Notes: generated by a model not told the origin, from the letters alone. Numbered from the stretch's first letter, positions 1 to 5,910 are shown. The stretch: 7,333 bases of DNA from JBDTNK01 sp039933775 (GCA_039933775.1 JBDTNK010000086.1:1-7333), one strand, 5' to 3'. Numbers and translations are program-made.

Positions 1-134
1 AGCACCTGGGTGCTCAGAACGCCCTGTTCCGTTTCCCACAGTTCGGTGACGAGAGTGCTCGCCGTCTCGTGACGCTCCCCCTGGTCTTCGTCCAGTGCAT
101 AGACGAGGACATTGGTATCGACGAAGTCGATCAC
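1..134 (-). CDS. vapC: VapC-like PIN-domain toxin, N-terminal 44 residues (C-terminus beyond window)
   Basis: Probable ribonuclease toxin of a type II toxin-antitoxin pair. Reading the minus strand from a GTG at 134 gives a protein beginning (M)IDFVDTNVLVYALDED, the hallmark first strand of PIN domains; Asp6 is the first expected metal-binding acid. The visible part ends STQV, where PIN toxins often continue into a helix carrying the second acidic residue, which would lie just outside the window. The GTG overlaps the antitoxin stop codon by 4 nt (GTGA), so translation is probably coupled. Known for the family: PIN toxins cleave RNA with Mg2+ or Mn2+ and are held inactive by the cognate antitoxin. 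The RNA target cannot be read from sequence. The gene is too short here to judge whether it is intact. Confidence 0.85.
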   Translation of the reverse strand, partial: MIDFVDTNVLVYALDEDQGERHETASTLVTELWETEQGVLSTQV

Positions 135-364
135 CGCTCGTGGAGCTCATCTCGGCTCGGCATTGGTACGCCACCCAGGCGATAGCCACGCCGCAGTTCG
201 GCGATCGCACCGGTCTTGGCGGCTTGGTATCGCTCTCGCTCGCGGACAAGCCTCTCGATCTCCTGCGACAGAACGCGGCTCACCGAAGATCCTCGTTCAG
301 CAGCCAATACCTTGGCCTTCCGAACGGTCTCTCTGTCGAGTGCGAGGGTAATGTTCTGCTTCAT
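131..364 (-). CDS. vapB: Ribbon-helix-helix antitoxin (VapB-like)
   Basis: Antitoxin partner of the PIN toxin, 77 residues. The N-terminus (residues 3-10, QNITLALD) is the DNA-contacting beta strand of a ribbon-helix-helix fold. Two helices follow (about 11-22 and 26-43, with the SSVSRVLSQEIERLV pattern). The C-terminal tail (about 45-77), ending GGVPMPSRDELHER, fits the toxin-wrapping segment of antitoxins that precede PIN toxins. Start: ATG at 364, with only a weak purine-rich stretch upstream (GGAACCACAGG). The order antitoxin then toxin, with a 4-nt overlap, is the standard arrangement. Inference: the antitoxin, alone or with toxin, represses its own operon, probably at the inverted repeat 29-43 nt upstream. 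Family-level naming (VapB of RHH type) is likely but not proven. Confidence 0.85.
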   Translation of the reverse strand: MKQNITLALDRETVRKAKVLAAERGSSVSRVLSQEIERLVRERERYQAAKTGAIAELRRGYRLGGVPMPSRDELHER

Positions 365-382
365 CCTGTGGTTCCGCGTAGA

Positions 383-410
383 GTTCGTGTAGCACGTATT
401 CTACGTGAAC
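383..410. promoter_or_regulatory. Inverted repeat in the antitoxin/dnaE divergent promoter region; candidate operator
   Basis: The core CACGTA-TTC-TACGTG (393-407) is a perfect 6-bp inverted repeat with a 3-nt spacer. It is nested in an imperfect 10-bp repeat (383-392 against 401-410, 8 of 10 paired). The spacer region reads TAGAAT on the minus strand (403-398, five of six matches to TATAAT) and TATTCT on the plus strand (397-402, four of six). It could therefore overlap -10 elements for both the antitoxin operon and dnaE. No good -35 was seen for either. Position and symmetry suit an RHH antitoxin operator; this is inferred. Confidence 0.45.
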
Positions 411-450
411 GGACGGTCCCGCGCTACCCGACACGTCGAAGCCAGCTAAG

Positions 451-3400
451 ATGAGCCTCGTGAGCGATCCCGGCTTCGTGCACCTGCACGTCCATTCGGA
501 GTTTTCGCTCCTCGACGGCCTCTCCCGCATTCCGCAGATGACGCAGCGCGTCGCCGGCCAGGGGATGCCGGCGCTGGCGCTGACCGATCACGGGGCTATG
601 TACGGCGTCATCCCGTTCTACGCAGCGGCGAAGAAGGCCGGCATCAAGCCGATCATCGGGCTCGAGGCCTACGTCAGCCCTCGCGGGATGACCCAAAAAG
701 AGGGCAAGCTCGACGCCGACTATCACCACATGATCCTGCTGGCCAAGGACGATGCGGGATACAAGAATCTGCTCGCCCTGACCACCGCCTCGCACCTTGA
801 TGGCTACTACTACAAGCCGCGCATCGACAAGGAGCTGTTGGCGAAGCACTCCCAGGGCCTCATCGGTACATCCGCCTGTCTGGGTGGGGAGGTCCTGAAG
901 CGCCTGGGTCAGGGCGACGAGGCAGGCGCAGCCAGGGCGGCGAACGAGTATCGGGAGATCCTGGGAGACGGCAACTTCTTCATCGAGGTGCAGGAACACG
1001 GGATCGATGACCAGCGCCGCCTGCATCCCCAGTTGGTCGAGCTCGCGCGCAAGCAGAATATCCCGCTCGTGGCGACGAACGACACGCACTACACCAGCCC
1101 CGACCAGTACGAGGCGCACGACCTGCTCGTCTGCATCCAGACCGCCAGCAACGTCGACACGCCGGGCCGGATGCGTTTCGAGAACAACGAGTTCTACCTG
1201 AAGTCCGCGGCGGAGATGCGCCGGCTGTTCAACGGCGAGCTGCCCGACGCCATGGACAACACGTTGCGCATCGCGGAGATGTGCGACGTCAACCTGGACT
1301 CGGAAGGCCTGCGACTGCCGCACTTCGACGTGCCGGCCGGCGAGAGCGAGGCGAGCTGGCTGCGCAAGGAGTGCGAGCGGGGACTGCACACCCGCTATCC
1401 CGAGATGACCGATGAGATCCGCCACCGGCTCGACTACGAGCTCGGGATCATCGACCAGATGGGGTATTCGGCGTACTTCCTCATCGTCGCCGACTTCACC
1501 CGGTTTGCACGGGAGCAGGGGATCATGATCACCTGCCGCGGCTCGGCACCGGGAAGCATCGTGACCTACACACTTGGCATCACGCCGGTCGATCCGCTCG
1601 AGTACGGGCTCCCCTTCGAGCGCTTCCTGAATCCCGATCGCGTGACGATGCCCGACATCGACATCGACTTCCAGGACTCTCGTCGTGACGAGGTGATCCA
1701 GTACGTCACGCGCAAGTACGGCGCCGATCGCGTGGCGCAGATCATCACCTTCGGGACGCTCGGCGCGAAAGCCGCGATCCGCGACGTTGGCCGCGCCATG
1801 GGACTCACCTACGCGGAGGCGGACCGCGTCGCCAAGTCGGTGCCGAACGAGCTCAACATCTCCCTCGACCGCGCGGTCGAGACAAGCCCGCAGCTGCGCG
1901 AGCTCATGGCGGGGGACGATCGGGTCGACAAGCTCATCGGTATCGCGAAGCAGGTCGAGGGAGTCAGCCGGCACGCGAGCACCCATGCCGCGGGAATCGT
2001 CATCTCCCGCGAGCCACTGACCGAGATCATGCCGCTGCAGCGCGCGACCGACGGCAAGACGACCATGACCCAGTTCGAGATGCACGCCTGCGAGGCGCTC
2101 GGGCTGCTGAAATTCGACTTCCTGGGCCTCATCAACCTCACGATCCTGGCCGATGCCGTGGACCTCATCGAGCGCACGACCGGCCGCCGTATCGACGTCG
2201 ACGCGCTGCCCCTGGACGACGCCAAGACGTTCGAGCTGCTCGGCACTGGCGAGACGACCGGCATCTTCCAGCTCGAGTCATCGGGCATGCGCAGATACGT
2301 CAAGGAGCTCAAGCCGACCGAGGTGCGCGACCTGGCGGCCATGGTTGCCCTCTTCCGCCCGGGGCCCATGGCCAACATTCCCTCGTACATCCGCCGTAAG
2401 CACGGCGAGGAGAAGGTCACCTACCTGCACGACAGCCTCGAGCCGGCGCTGCGTGACACGTACGGGATCTTTGTCTACCAGGAGGACATCATGACCGCCG
2501 CCATCGCGATGGCGGACTACACCGGTCCGGAGGCGGACAACCTCTGCTACGCGATTCGCAAGAAGAAGGAGGACGTCCTCCGCCAGCACGAGGCGAAGTT
2601 CAAGGCCGGCGCGAAGGCCAAGGGAATCTCGGCCCAGATCGTGGACAAGGTCTTCGCCGAGTTCGAGCCGTTCGCGCGCTACGGTTTCAACAAGGCGCAC
2701 GCGACCTGCTACGGGCTCATCGCCTATCAGACCGCATACCTGAAGGCGAATTACCCGATCGAGTTCATGACCGCGGTCATGAACGGCTTCCGCGAGCGGG
2801 CCGAGAAGGTGGCCGCGGTGATCGCCGAATGCCGGCGCATCGGGATCGAGGTGCGGCCGCCGGACGTTCAGCGCTCGTCCGCCCTCTTCACGGTTGAGAC
2901 CGATGCCGCAGGCGCCCCCGAGGCGATTCGTTTCGGCCTCGCGGCGATCAAGAACGTCGGCGAGGGCGCGATCGAGGCGATCACCACCGTCCGGGACGGC
3001 GGCGATGACCCCGGCCGCTTCCGCTCGCTCGATGACTTCTGCCGGCGCGTCGATCTGCGCACGGTGAACAAGCGCGTCGTCGAGTCGCTGATCAAGGCGA
3101 ATGGTCTGGCCGCCCTGGGTACGGCGGGTGCGCTGTTGGCTCGGTTGGACGTGGCGCTCGAGGCCGGACAGCGGCATCAGCGCGACGTGGCCGCCGGCCA
3201 GTCGACGCTGTTCGACCTCTTCGCCGTGCCGATGGCCTCACCCGAGCTCGAGCCGGTCGGGCCCGGGACGGGCATCGACTACCTCGACGGCGGCGAGGAG
3301 ATCCCGCGCAAGGAGCGCCTGCGCTGGGAGAAGGAGCTCATCGGCCTCTACCTGTCGGAGCATCCGCTGGGCGACATCGCCGACCAGCTGCCGGAGTACG

Positions 3401-4221
3401 TGACGGCCTACACGGGCGACCTTGCCGAAGAGACCGATGGTGCCAAGCTCACGCTCGGCGGCATGGTCACCGCCACCCGCCGGATCATCACGCGCGCCGG
3501 CTCCACCATGCTCGTGGCGACGCTCGAGGACCTGGGTGGCAGTGTCGAGGTCGTCGTCTTCCCCAAGGTCTTCACCGAGACGGCCAACGCATGGACCGAT
3601 GACGCCGTCGTCCTCGTGACCGGGAAGCTCGACAAGCGCGACGACGGAATTCAGATCCTGTGCGAGGCGGTGCACTCCTGGGATGACGCAGTTCGGATGG
3701 GCGCGCCGGCGTTTGCGTACGAGCGGGATCGGCTGCTCCGCGTTCGCGGCAATGGCCGGCGCGGGCCGTGGAACGGCAATGGCGGGGGAGGCGGCGCTGC
3801 GCGCACGCCCGCGCCGGTGGCAGTGCCGGCGGCGGCAGTGTCCATCACCGCTGACGCCGATGACACGCCCGTGCTCCTCGCGATCCGCGGCGCCCCCGAG
3901 CCTGCCGAGGACGCGCCGGCGCCACCCGACGCCGTGCCGCTGCGGGCCATCCCGCGTGGCCTCGAGGGGACTGTCACGGTCAGCTTCGACGACAGCGTGC
4001 CGATCGATCGGCTCCTCGCATCGGTCGATGCCGTGACCCAGGCGCTGCGTGGCCGACCCGGTGACTTTCCGGTGGTGCTCATGCTGCCGGTGGCCGGCTC
4101 CTCGCGGCAGGTGAAGCTGCCCGATCGCGTGGAGTGGGACGAGCGCCTGGCGGAGGGCCTGCGCCGTGCGGCCGGGATCCCGCTGCGGGTCGACCTGCGG
4201 CCCACGCCGAGCGAGGCCTAG
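451..4221 (+). CDS. dnaE: DNA polymerase III subunit alpha (DnaE, DnaE1-type)
   Basis: Catalytic subunit of the replicative polymerase, 1256 residues, complete. The PHP domain (about 8-290) starts FVHLHVHSEFSLLDG. By alignment from memory with mycobacterial DnaE1, all nine metal ligands appear present: H13, H15, D22, H47, E72, H93, C143, D211, H213. This predicts a working PHP proofreading exonuclease. The palm carries CRGSAPGS (362-369), PDIDIDF (401-407) with two of the catalytic aspartates, and KFDFLGL with D556 as the third. Fingers and tandem HhH follow (FNKAHATCYGLIAYQTAYLK, 746-765; YLSEHPLG, 967-974). A beta-clamp motif QSTLFDLF is at 917-924, and an OB fold at about 995-1075. A Gly/Ala/Pro-rich linker (about 1098-1165) leads to a small C-terminal domain (about 1168-1252). 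Start: the ATG at 451 gives the normal PHP N-terminus, but no Shine-Dalgarno sequence is evident. It is divergent from the toxin-antitoxin operon. Confidence 0.98.
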   Translation: MSLVSDPGFVHLHVHSEFSLLDGLSRIPQMTQRVAGQGMPALALTDHGAMYGVIPFYAAAKKAGIKPIIGLEAYVSPRGMTQKEGKLDADYHHMILLAKDDAGYKNLLALTTASHLDGYYYKPRIDKELLAKHSQGLIGTSACLGGEVLKRLGQGDEAGAARAANEYREILGDGNFFIEVQEHGIDDQRRLHPQLVELARKQNIPLVATNDTHYTSPDQYEAHDLLVCIQTASNVDTPGRMRFENNEFYLKSAAEMRRLFNGELPDAMDNTLRIAEMCDVNLDSEGLRLPHFDVPAGESEASWLRKECERGLHTRYPEMTDEIRHRLDYELGIIDQMGYSAYFLIVADFTRFAREQGIMITCRGSAPGSIVTYTLGITPVDPLEYGLPFERFLNPDRVTMPDIDIDFQDSRRDEVIQYVTRKYGADRVAQIITFGTLGAKAAIRDVGRAMGLTYAEADRVAKSVPNELNISLDRAVETSPQLRELMAGDDRVDKLIGIAKQVEGVSRHASTHAAGIVISREPLTEIMPLQRATDGKTTMTQFEMHACEALGLLKFDFLGLINLTILADAVDLIERTTGRRIDVDALPLDDAKTFELLGTGETTGIFQLESSGMRRYVKELKPTEVRDLAAMVALFRPGPMANIPSYIRRKHGEEKVTYLHDSLEPALRDTYGIFVYQEDIMTAAIAMADYTGPEADNLCYAIRKKKEDVLRQHEAKFKAGAKAKGISAQIVDKVFAEFEPFARYGFNKAHATCYGLIAYQTAYLKANYPIEFMTAVMNGFRERAEKVAAVIAECRRIGIEVRPPDVQRSSALFTVETDAAGAPEAIRFGLAAIKNVGEGAIEAITTVRDGGDDPGRFRSLDDFCRRVDLRTVNKRVVESLIKANGLAALGTAGALLARLDVALEAGQRHQRDVAAGQSTLFDLFAVPMASPELEPVGPGTGIDYLDGGEEIPRKERLRWEKELIGLYLSEHPLGDIADQLPEYVTAYTGDLAEETDGAKLTLGGMVTATRRIITRAGSTMLVATLEDLGGSVEVVVFPKVFTETANAWTDDAVVLVTGKLDKRDDGIQILCEAVHSWDDAVRMGAPAFAYERDRLLRVRGNGRRGPWNGNGGGGGAARTPAPVAVPAAAVSITADADDTPVLLAIRGAPEPAEDAPAPPDAVPLRAIPRGLEGTVTVSFDDSVPIDRLLASVDAVTQALRGRPGDFPVVLMLPVAGSSRQVKLPDRVEWDERLAEGLRRAAGIPLRVDLRPTPSEA

Positions 4222-4232
4222 CCGCCTGCCGC

Positions 4233-4238
4233 TATCCT
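4233..4238 (+). promoter_or_regulatory. Possible -10 element (TATCCT) for a near-leaderless transcript of the winged-helix gene
   Basis: TATCCT (TANNNT pattern) ends 10 nt before the ATG at 4249, and the gap TGCTGTGACCC region holds no Shine-Dalgarno sequence. That spacing would put transcription start only a few bases before the start codon. No convincing -35 is present, and the gene could equally be read from the dnaE transcript. Tentative. Confidence 0.3.
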
Positions 4239-4248
4239 GCTGTGACCC

Positions 4249-4719
4249 ATGACGACGAAGCGTTCACGTCCACGCCGCCGCGCCGTCGAGCCGGCAGATC
4301 CCGATAGCACCGTCACGCCTGCAGCCCGCGAGGCGATCGCCGCGACGCCGGCCGCGCCACCGCCTGGCGGTCCCACCGGCGACGATCTGACCGAGCTCGT
4401 CCTGCGTTTCGTGCGCCGTTTTCCGAACCAGACGGTTGACCTCATCCCGCTCGCCGACGAGCTGAGCATGGATCCCTTCACGATGCAGCTTCACGTCGAG
4501 CGCATGGCGCGCCGTCGCTTGATCGTGGTTCCGTTCGTGGAGCCCGCCACCGCCGGGGGAGCGACACTCACCGAGCGTGGGCTGCGCTGGCTGCTCGCGC
4601 GCGAGGGCGGCAAGCCGCGCGACGTCCCGACCGCCCTCAAGAAGGCCCAGGATCACGTCCGCGCCGGTGACGAGGCGGCACGCCTGCCGCGCGCCCAGGT
4701 CTACGGGGTTCGGCGCTGA
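4249..4719 (+). CDS. Small basic protein with a winged-helix-like core
   Basis: 156 residues, not recognised as a named family. Residues 1-45 are low complexity: a basic start (KRSRPRRR) followed by an Ala/Pro-rich stretch, probably disordered. Residues about 46-118 look like a winged helix-turn-helix: TELVLRFVRRFPN, then DLIPLADELSMDPFTMQLHVERMARRRLIVV, where the second and third helices and the start of the wing would lie, then ATLTERGLRWLLARE. The tail (119-156) is helical and charged. It probably binds DNA or acts as a transcriptional regulator; that is inferred from fold alone. It begins 27 nt after the dnaE stop on the same strand, so it may be co-transcribed with dnaE. It ends 7 nt from the stop of the convergent zinc-ribbon gene. 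The ATG at 4249 has no Shine-Dalgarno sequence, but no better in-frame start precedes the basic N-terminus. Confidence 0.8.
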   Translation: MTTKRSRPRRRAVEPADPDSTVTPAAREAIAATPAAPPPGGPTGDDLTELVLRFVRRFPNQTVDLIPLADELSMDPFTMQLHVERMARRRLIVVPFVEPATAGGATLTERGLRWLLAREGGKPRDVPTALKKAQDHVRAGDEAARLPRAQVYGVRR

Positions 4720-4726
4720 CCTCTCG

Positions 4727-4918
4727 CTAGCGACGCAGTGCGCGCCCGACTTCGATCGGAATCGGCTGCAGTGCCGGCTCGCGCGACAGGAAGAAGGCCG
4801 GGGCGTCATCGAAATCGATGGCCGGCAGGTCCGGATCCAGCCCGCACACCGGGCAGACGCGTGACTCGGCGGGGAGCTCGATCTCCGACCGGCAGTTGGT
4901 GCAACGACGGAACTCCAT
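4727..4918 (-). CDS. 63-residue zinc-ribbon protein of unknown function
   Basis: The reading frame is open much further upstream, but the gene proper starts at the ATG at 4918. A strong GGGAGGT sits 7 nt before it, and the longer frame is antisense to the helix-turn-helix gene. The protein has two CxxC knuckles, C6-T-N-C9 and C22-P-V-C25 (followed by GLDP), the layout of a small zinc ribbon. The C-terminal half (30-63) is acidic then hydrophobic and basic (DFDDAPAFFLSREP ... GRALRR), with no signal peptide or membrane segment. Zinc ribbons of this size often mediate nucleic-acid or protein contacts; no specific role can be assigned. It is divergent from the HTH-nuclease gene, with 51 nt between start codons, and convergent with the winged-helix gene. 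Confidence 0.75.
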   Translation of the reverse strand: MEFRRCTNCRSEIELPAESRVCPVCGLDPDLPAIDFDDAPAFFLSREPALQPIPIEVGRALRR

Positions 4919-4925
4919 CAGATTG

Positions 4926-4932
4926 ACCTCCC
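4926..4932 (-). promoter_or_regulatory. Strong Shine-Dalgarno sequence deciding the zinc-ribbon gene start
   Basis: The minus strand reads GGGAGGT, then 7 nt, then ATG at 4918. It is the clearest ribosome-binding site in the window and argues against the longer open frame, including an ATG 24 nt upstream at 4942. Confidence 0.75.
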
Positions 4933-4960
4933 GGTGTGCCATGCAAGGGGCTTGACGCAT

Positions 4961-4972
4961 CATCGGCCGATG
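4961..4972. promoter_or_regulatory. Perfect 12-bp palindrome overlapping the start of the HTH-nuclease gene; candidate operator
   Basis: CATCGGCCGATG is its own reverse complement, and its last three bases are the proposed ATG of the downstream gene. A TTGACG (4952-4957), resembling a -35, lies just before it, but no -10 is found at the right distance. It lies in the short region between two divergent genes, one of which encodes an XRE-type DNA-binding domain, so autoregulation is plausible. A 12-bp palindrome is expected about once or twice by chance in a window this size, so the position is the main support. Confidence 0.4.
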
Positions 4973-5734
4973 GATGCCGTGAGGCTCGGCAGCGTGTTCA
5001 GGGCGGTCAGGGTTCGTAGAGGGCTCCGCCAGTCCGATGTGGCGGCTGCGGCCGGCGTGTCGCAGGCATTGGTCTCGCGCATCGAGCGTGGTCATCTCCG
5101 CGACGTCCAGGTGGATCGCCTTCTCCGCGTCGCCACGGCGCTGGAGATCACACTGGACTGGGTTCCCCGATGGAAGGGTGGCGAGCTCGATCGGATGCTC
5201 AATGCGGGACATGGCGCGCTGCACACCGGGGTGGCTGAGCTGCTGCGCCGGCACGCCTGGCTGAGCGCAGCGGAGACGACCTTCTCGGTCTACGGCGAAC
5301 GTGGATCGATCGATATCCTCGCCTTTCACCCGCCCACCGGATCGTTGCTGGTCATCGAGCTCAAGACGGAACTCGTGGACGTCAGCGGGCTGCTCGCCGC
5401 GGTCGACCGATACCGGCGCCTCGCTCCCGAGCTTGCCACGCGCCAGGGCTGGCAGGTCCAGAGCGTCAGCTGCTGGGTCATCTTCCGCGACACGGCGACG
5501 AACCGGCGACGGGTCGCAGCCCACGCCGGCGTTCTGCGCTCAACCTTTCATGCCGACGGCAACGAGATGCGCAGCTGGCTCGCGCGCCCCAAGGGCCGGG
5601 TTGCGGGACTGTCGTTCGTCGCGATCGGCACCGTCGGGAGCTCCGGCGTGCGGCGCGTTCGTCGCGCCAGTCTTTCACCTATGCGCCCGGGGACTGCTAG
5701 CGGAGCAGCTGATGCGGGTCCGTCACCGACCTGA
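4970..5734 (+). CDS. XRE-type helix-turn-helix protein with PD-(D/E)XK nuclease-like domain
   Basis: 254 residues from the ATG at 4970. Residues about 5-60 form an XRE/Cro-like helix-turn-helix (RLGSVFRAVRVRRGLRQSDV, then AAAAGVSQALVSRIERGHL). Residues about 75-200 resemble a PD-(D/E)XK restriction-endonuclease fold: AAETTFSVYGERGSIDILAF, with D115 after a GERG turn, then LLVIELKTEL with E130-x-K132, then a helix VDRYRRLAPELA. The D...ExK catalytic pattern is intact, so nuclease activity is possible but unproven. I recall similar HTH proteins in Actinobacteria and Chloroflexota, usually annotated only as XRE regulators. Start choice: an in-frame GTG at 4934 adds 12 residues unlike the family and lacks a ribosome site; the ATG also lacks one. 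From about residue 233 the frame runs through the left repeat of the 228-bp element, so the last ~22 residues are probably not ancestral. Divergent from the zinc-ribbon gene. Confidence 0.8.
   Translation: MDAVRLGSVFRAVRVRRGLRQSDVAAAAGVSQALVSRIERGHLRDVQVDRLLRVATALEITLDWVPRWKGGELDRMLNAGHGALHTGVAELLRRHAWLSAAETTFSVYGERGSIDILAFHPPTGSLLVIELKTELVDVSGLLAAVDRYRRLAPELATRQGWQVQSVSCWVIFRDTATNRRRVAAHAGVLRSTFHADGNEMRSWLARPKGRVAGLSFVAIGTVGSSGVRRVRRASLSPMRPGTASGAADAGPSPT
5668..5687 (+). repeat. Left 20-bp inverted repeat
   Basis: CAGTCTTTCACCTATGCGCC reading inward. It lies inside the reading frame of the HTH-nuclease gene, encoding part of SLSPMR. Confidence 0.9.
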
Positions 5735-5875
5735 GCGTGGGCTGGACTCGCCGGCGGCCGCTGGAACCGTTGGAGACGCCCAGATCGGCCGCTCAGATTG
5801 GATATCAGTCCTCCTGCGACTGGCTGACAGACTTCGGCACGCCCGACGGCCCAGACAGCCCAATACCAGTTTCGC

Positions 5876-5895
5876 GGCGCATAGGTGAAAGACTG
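5876..5895 (-). repeat. Right 20-bp inverted repeat
   Basis: Exact reverse complement of the copy at 5668-5687, 188 nt away. It lies downstream of the ABC ATPase gene on the minus strand, in the convergent intergenic region. Confidence 0.9.
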
Positions 5896-5910
5896 TCGAG
5901 CCCGCCGCAG

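Larger units (their letters stand above)
5668..5895. mobile_element. 228-bp segment bounded by perfect 20-bp terminal inverted repeats (MITE-like or IS remnant)
   Basis: The two ends are exact 20-bp inverted copies. Inside them, the next 16 positions (5688-5703 against 5860-5875) still match at 9 of 16, so the true inverted repeat may be about 36 bp and partly decayed. Outside the 20 bp, pairing stops at once. The 156-bp centre has no convincing gene and no transposase fragment that I can recognise. No clear target-site duplication flanks it. It overlaps the 3' end of the HTH-nuclease gene and stops 15 bp short of the ABC ATPase stop codon. A non-autonomous transposable element or an internally deleted insertion sequence is the simplest reading; the family cannot be named from what is visible. 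Confidence 0.6.

Noticed and set aside
424..2085. 553-codon open frame on the minus strand
   Set aside because: It lies antisense to the conserved DnaE PHP and palm coding sequence. Its product is rich in Arg/Asp/Leu/Val without any recognisable motif, the usual shadow in high-GC DNA.
2278..3177. 299-codon minus-strand open frame
   Set aside because: Antisense to conserved DnaE finger sequence; no domain and no ribosome site.
4934..4969. GTG at 4934 as start of the HTH-nuclease gene
   Set aside because: It adds 12 residues (CHARGLTHHRP region) not expected before an XRE domain, has no ribosome site, and overlaps the zinc-ribbon leader.
4952..4980. TTGACG as a complete sigma-70 promoter for the HTH-nuclease gene
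   Set aside because: No acceptable -10 lies 16-18 nt downstream, and one there would fall inside the coding region. Kept only as a note with the palindrome.
4919..5524. Upstream extension of the zinc-ribbon frame to 265 residues
   Set aside because: The extension is antisense to the HTH-nuclease gene, while a strong Shine-Dalgarno sequence sits just before the ATG at 4918.
5688..5875. Rho-independent terminator, tRNA or riboswitch inside the inverted-repeat element
   Set aside because: Only short, poorly stacked pairings are seen (for example ACTGG 5819-5823 with CCAGT 5866-5870), with no T-run and no tRNA cloverleaf. The region is also downstream of both genes, not a leader.
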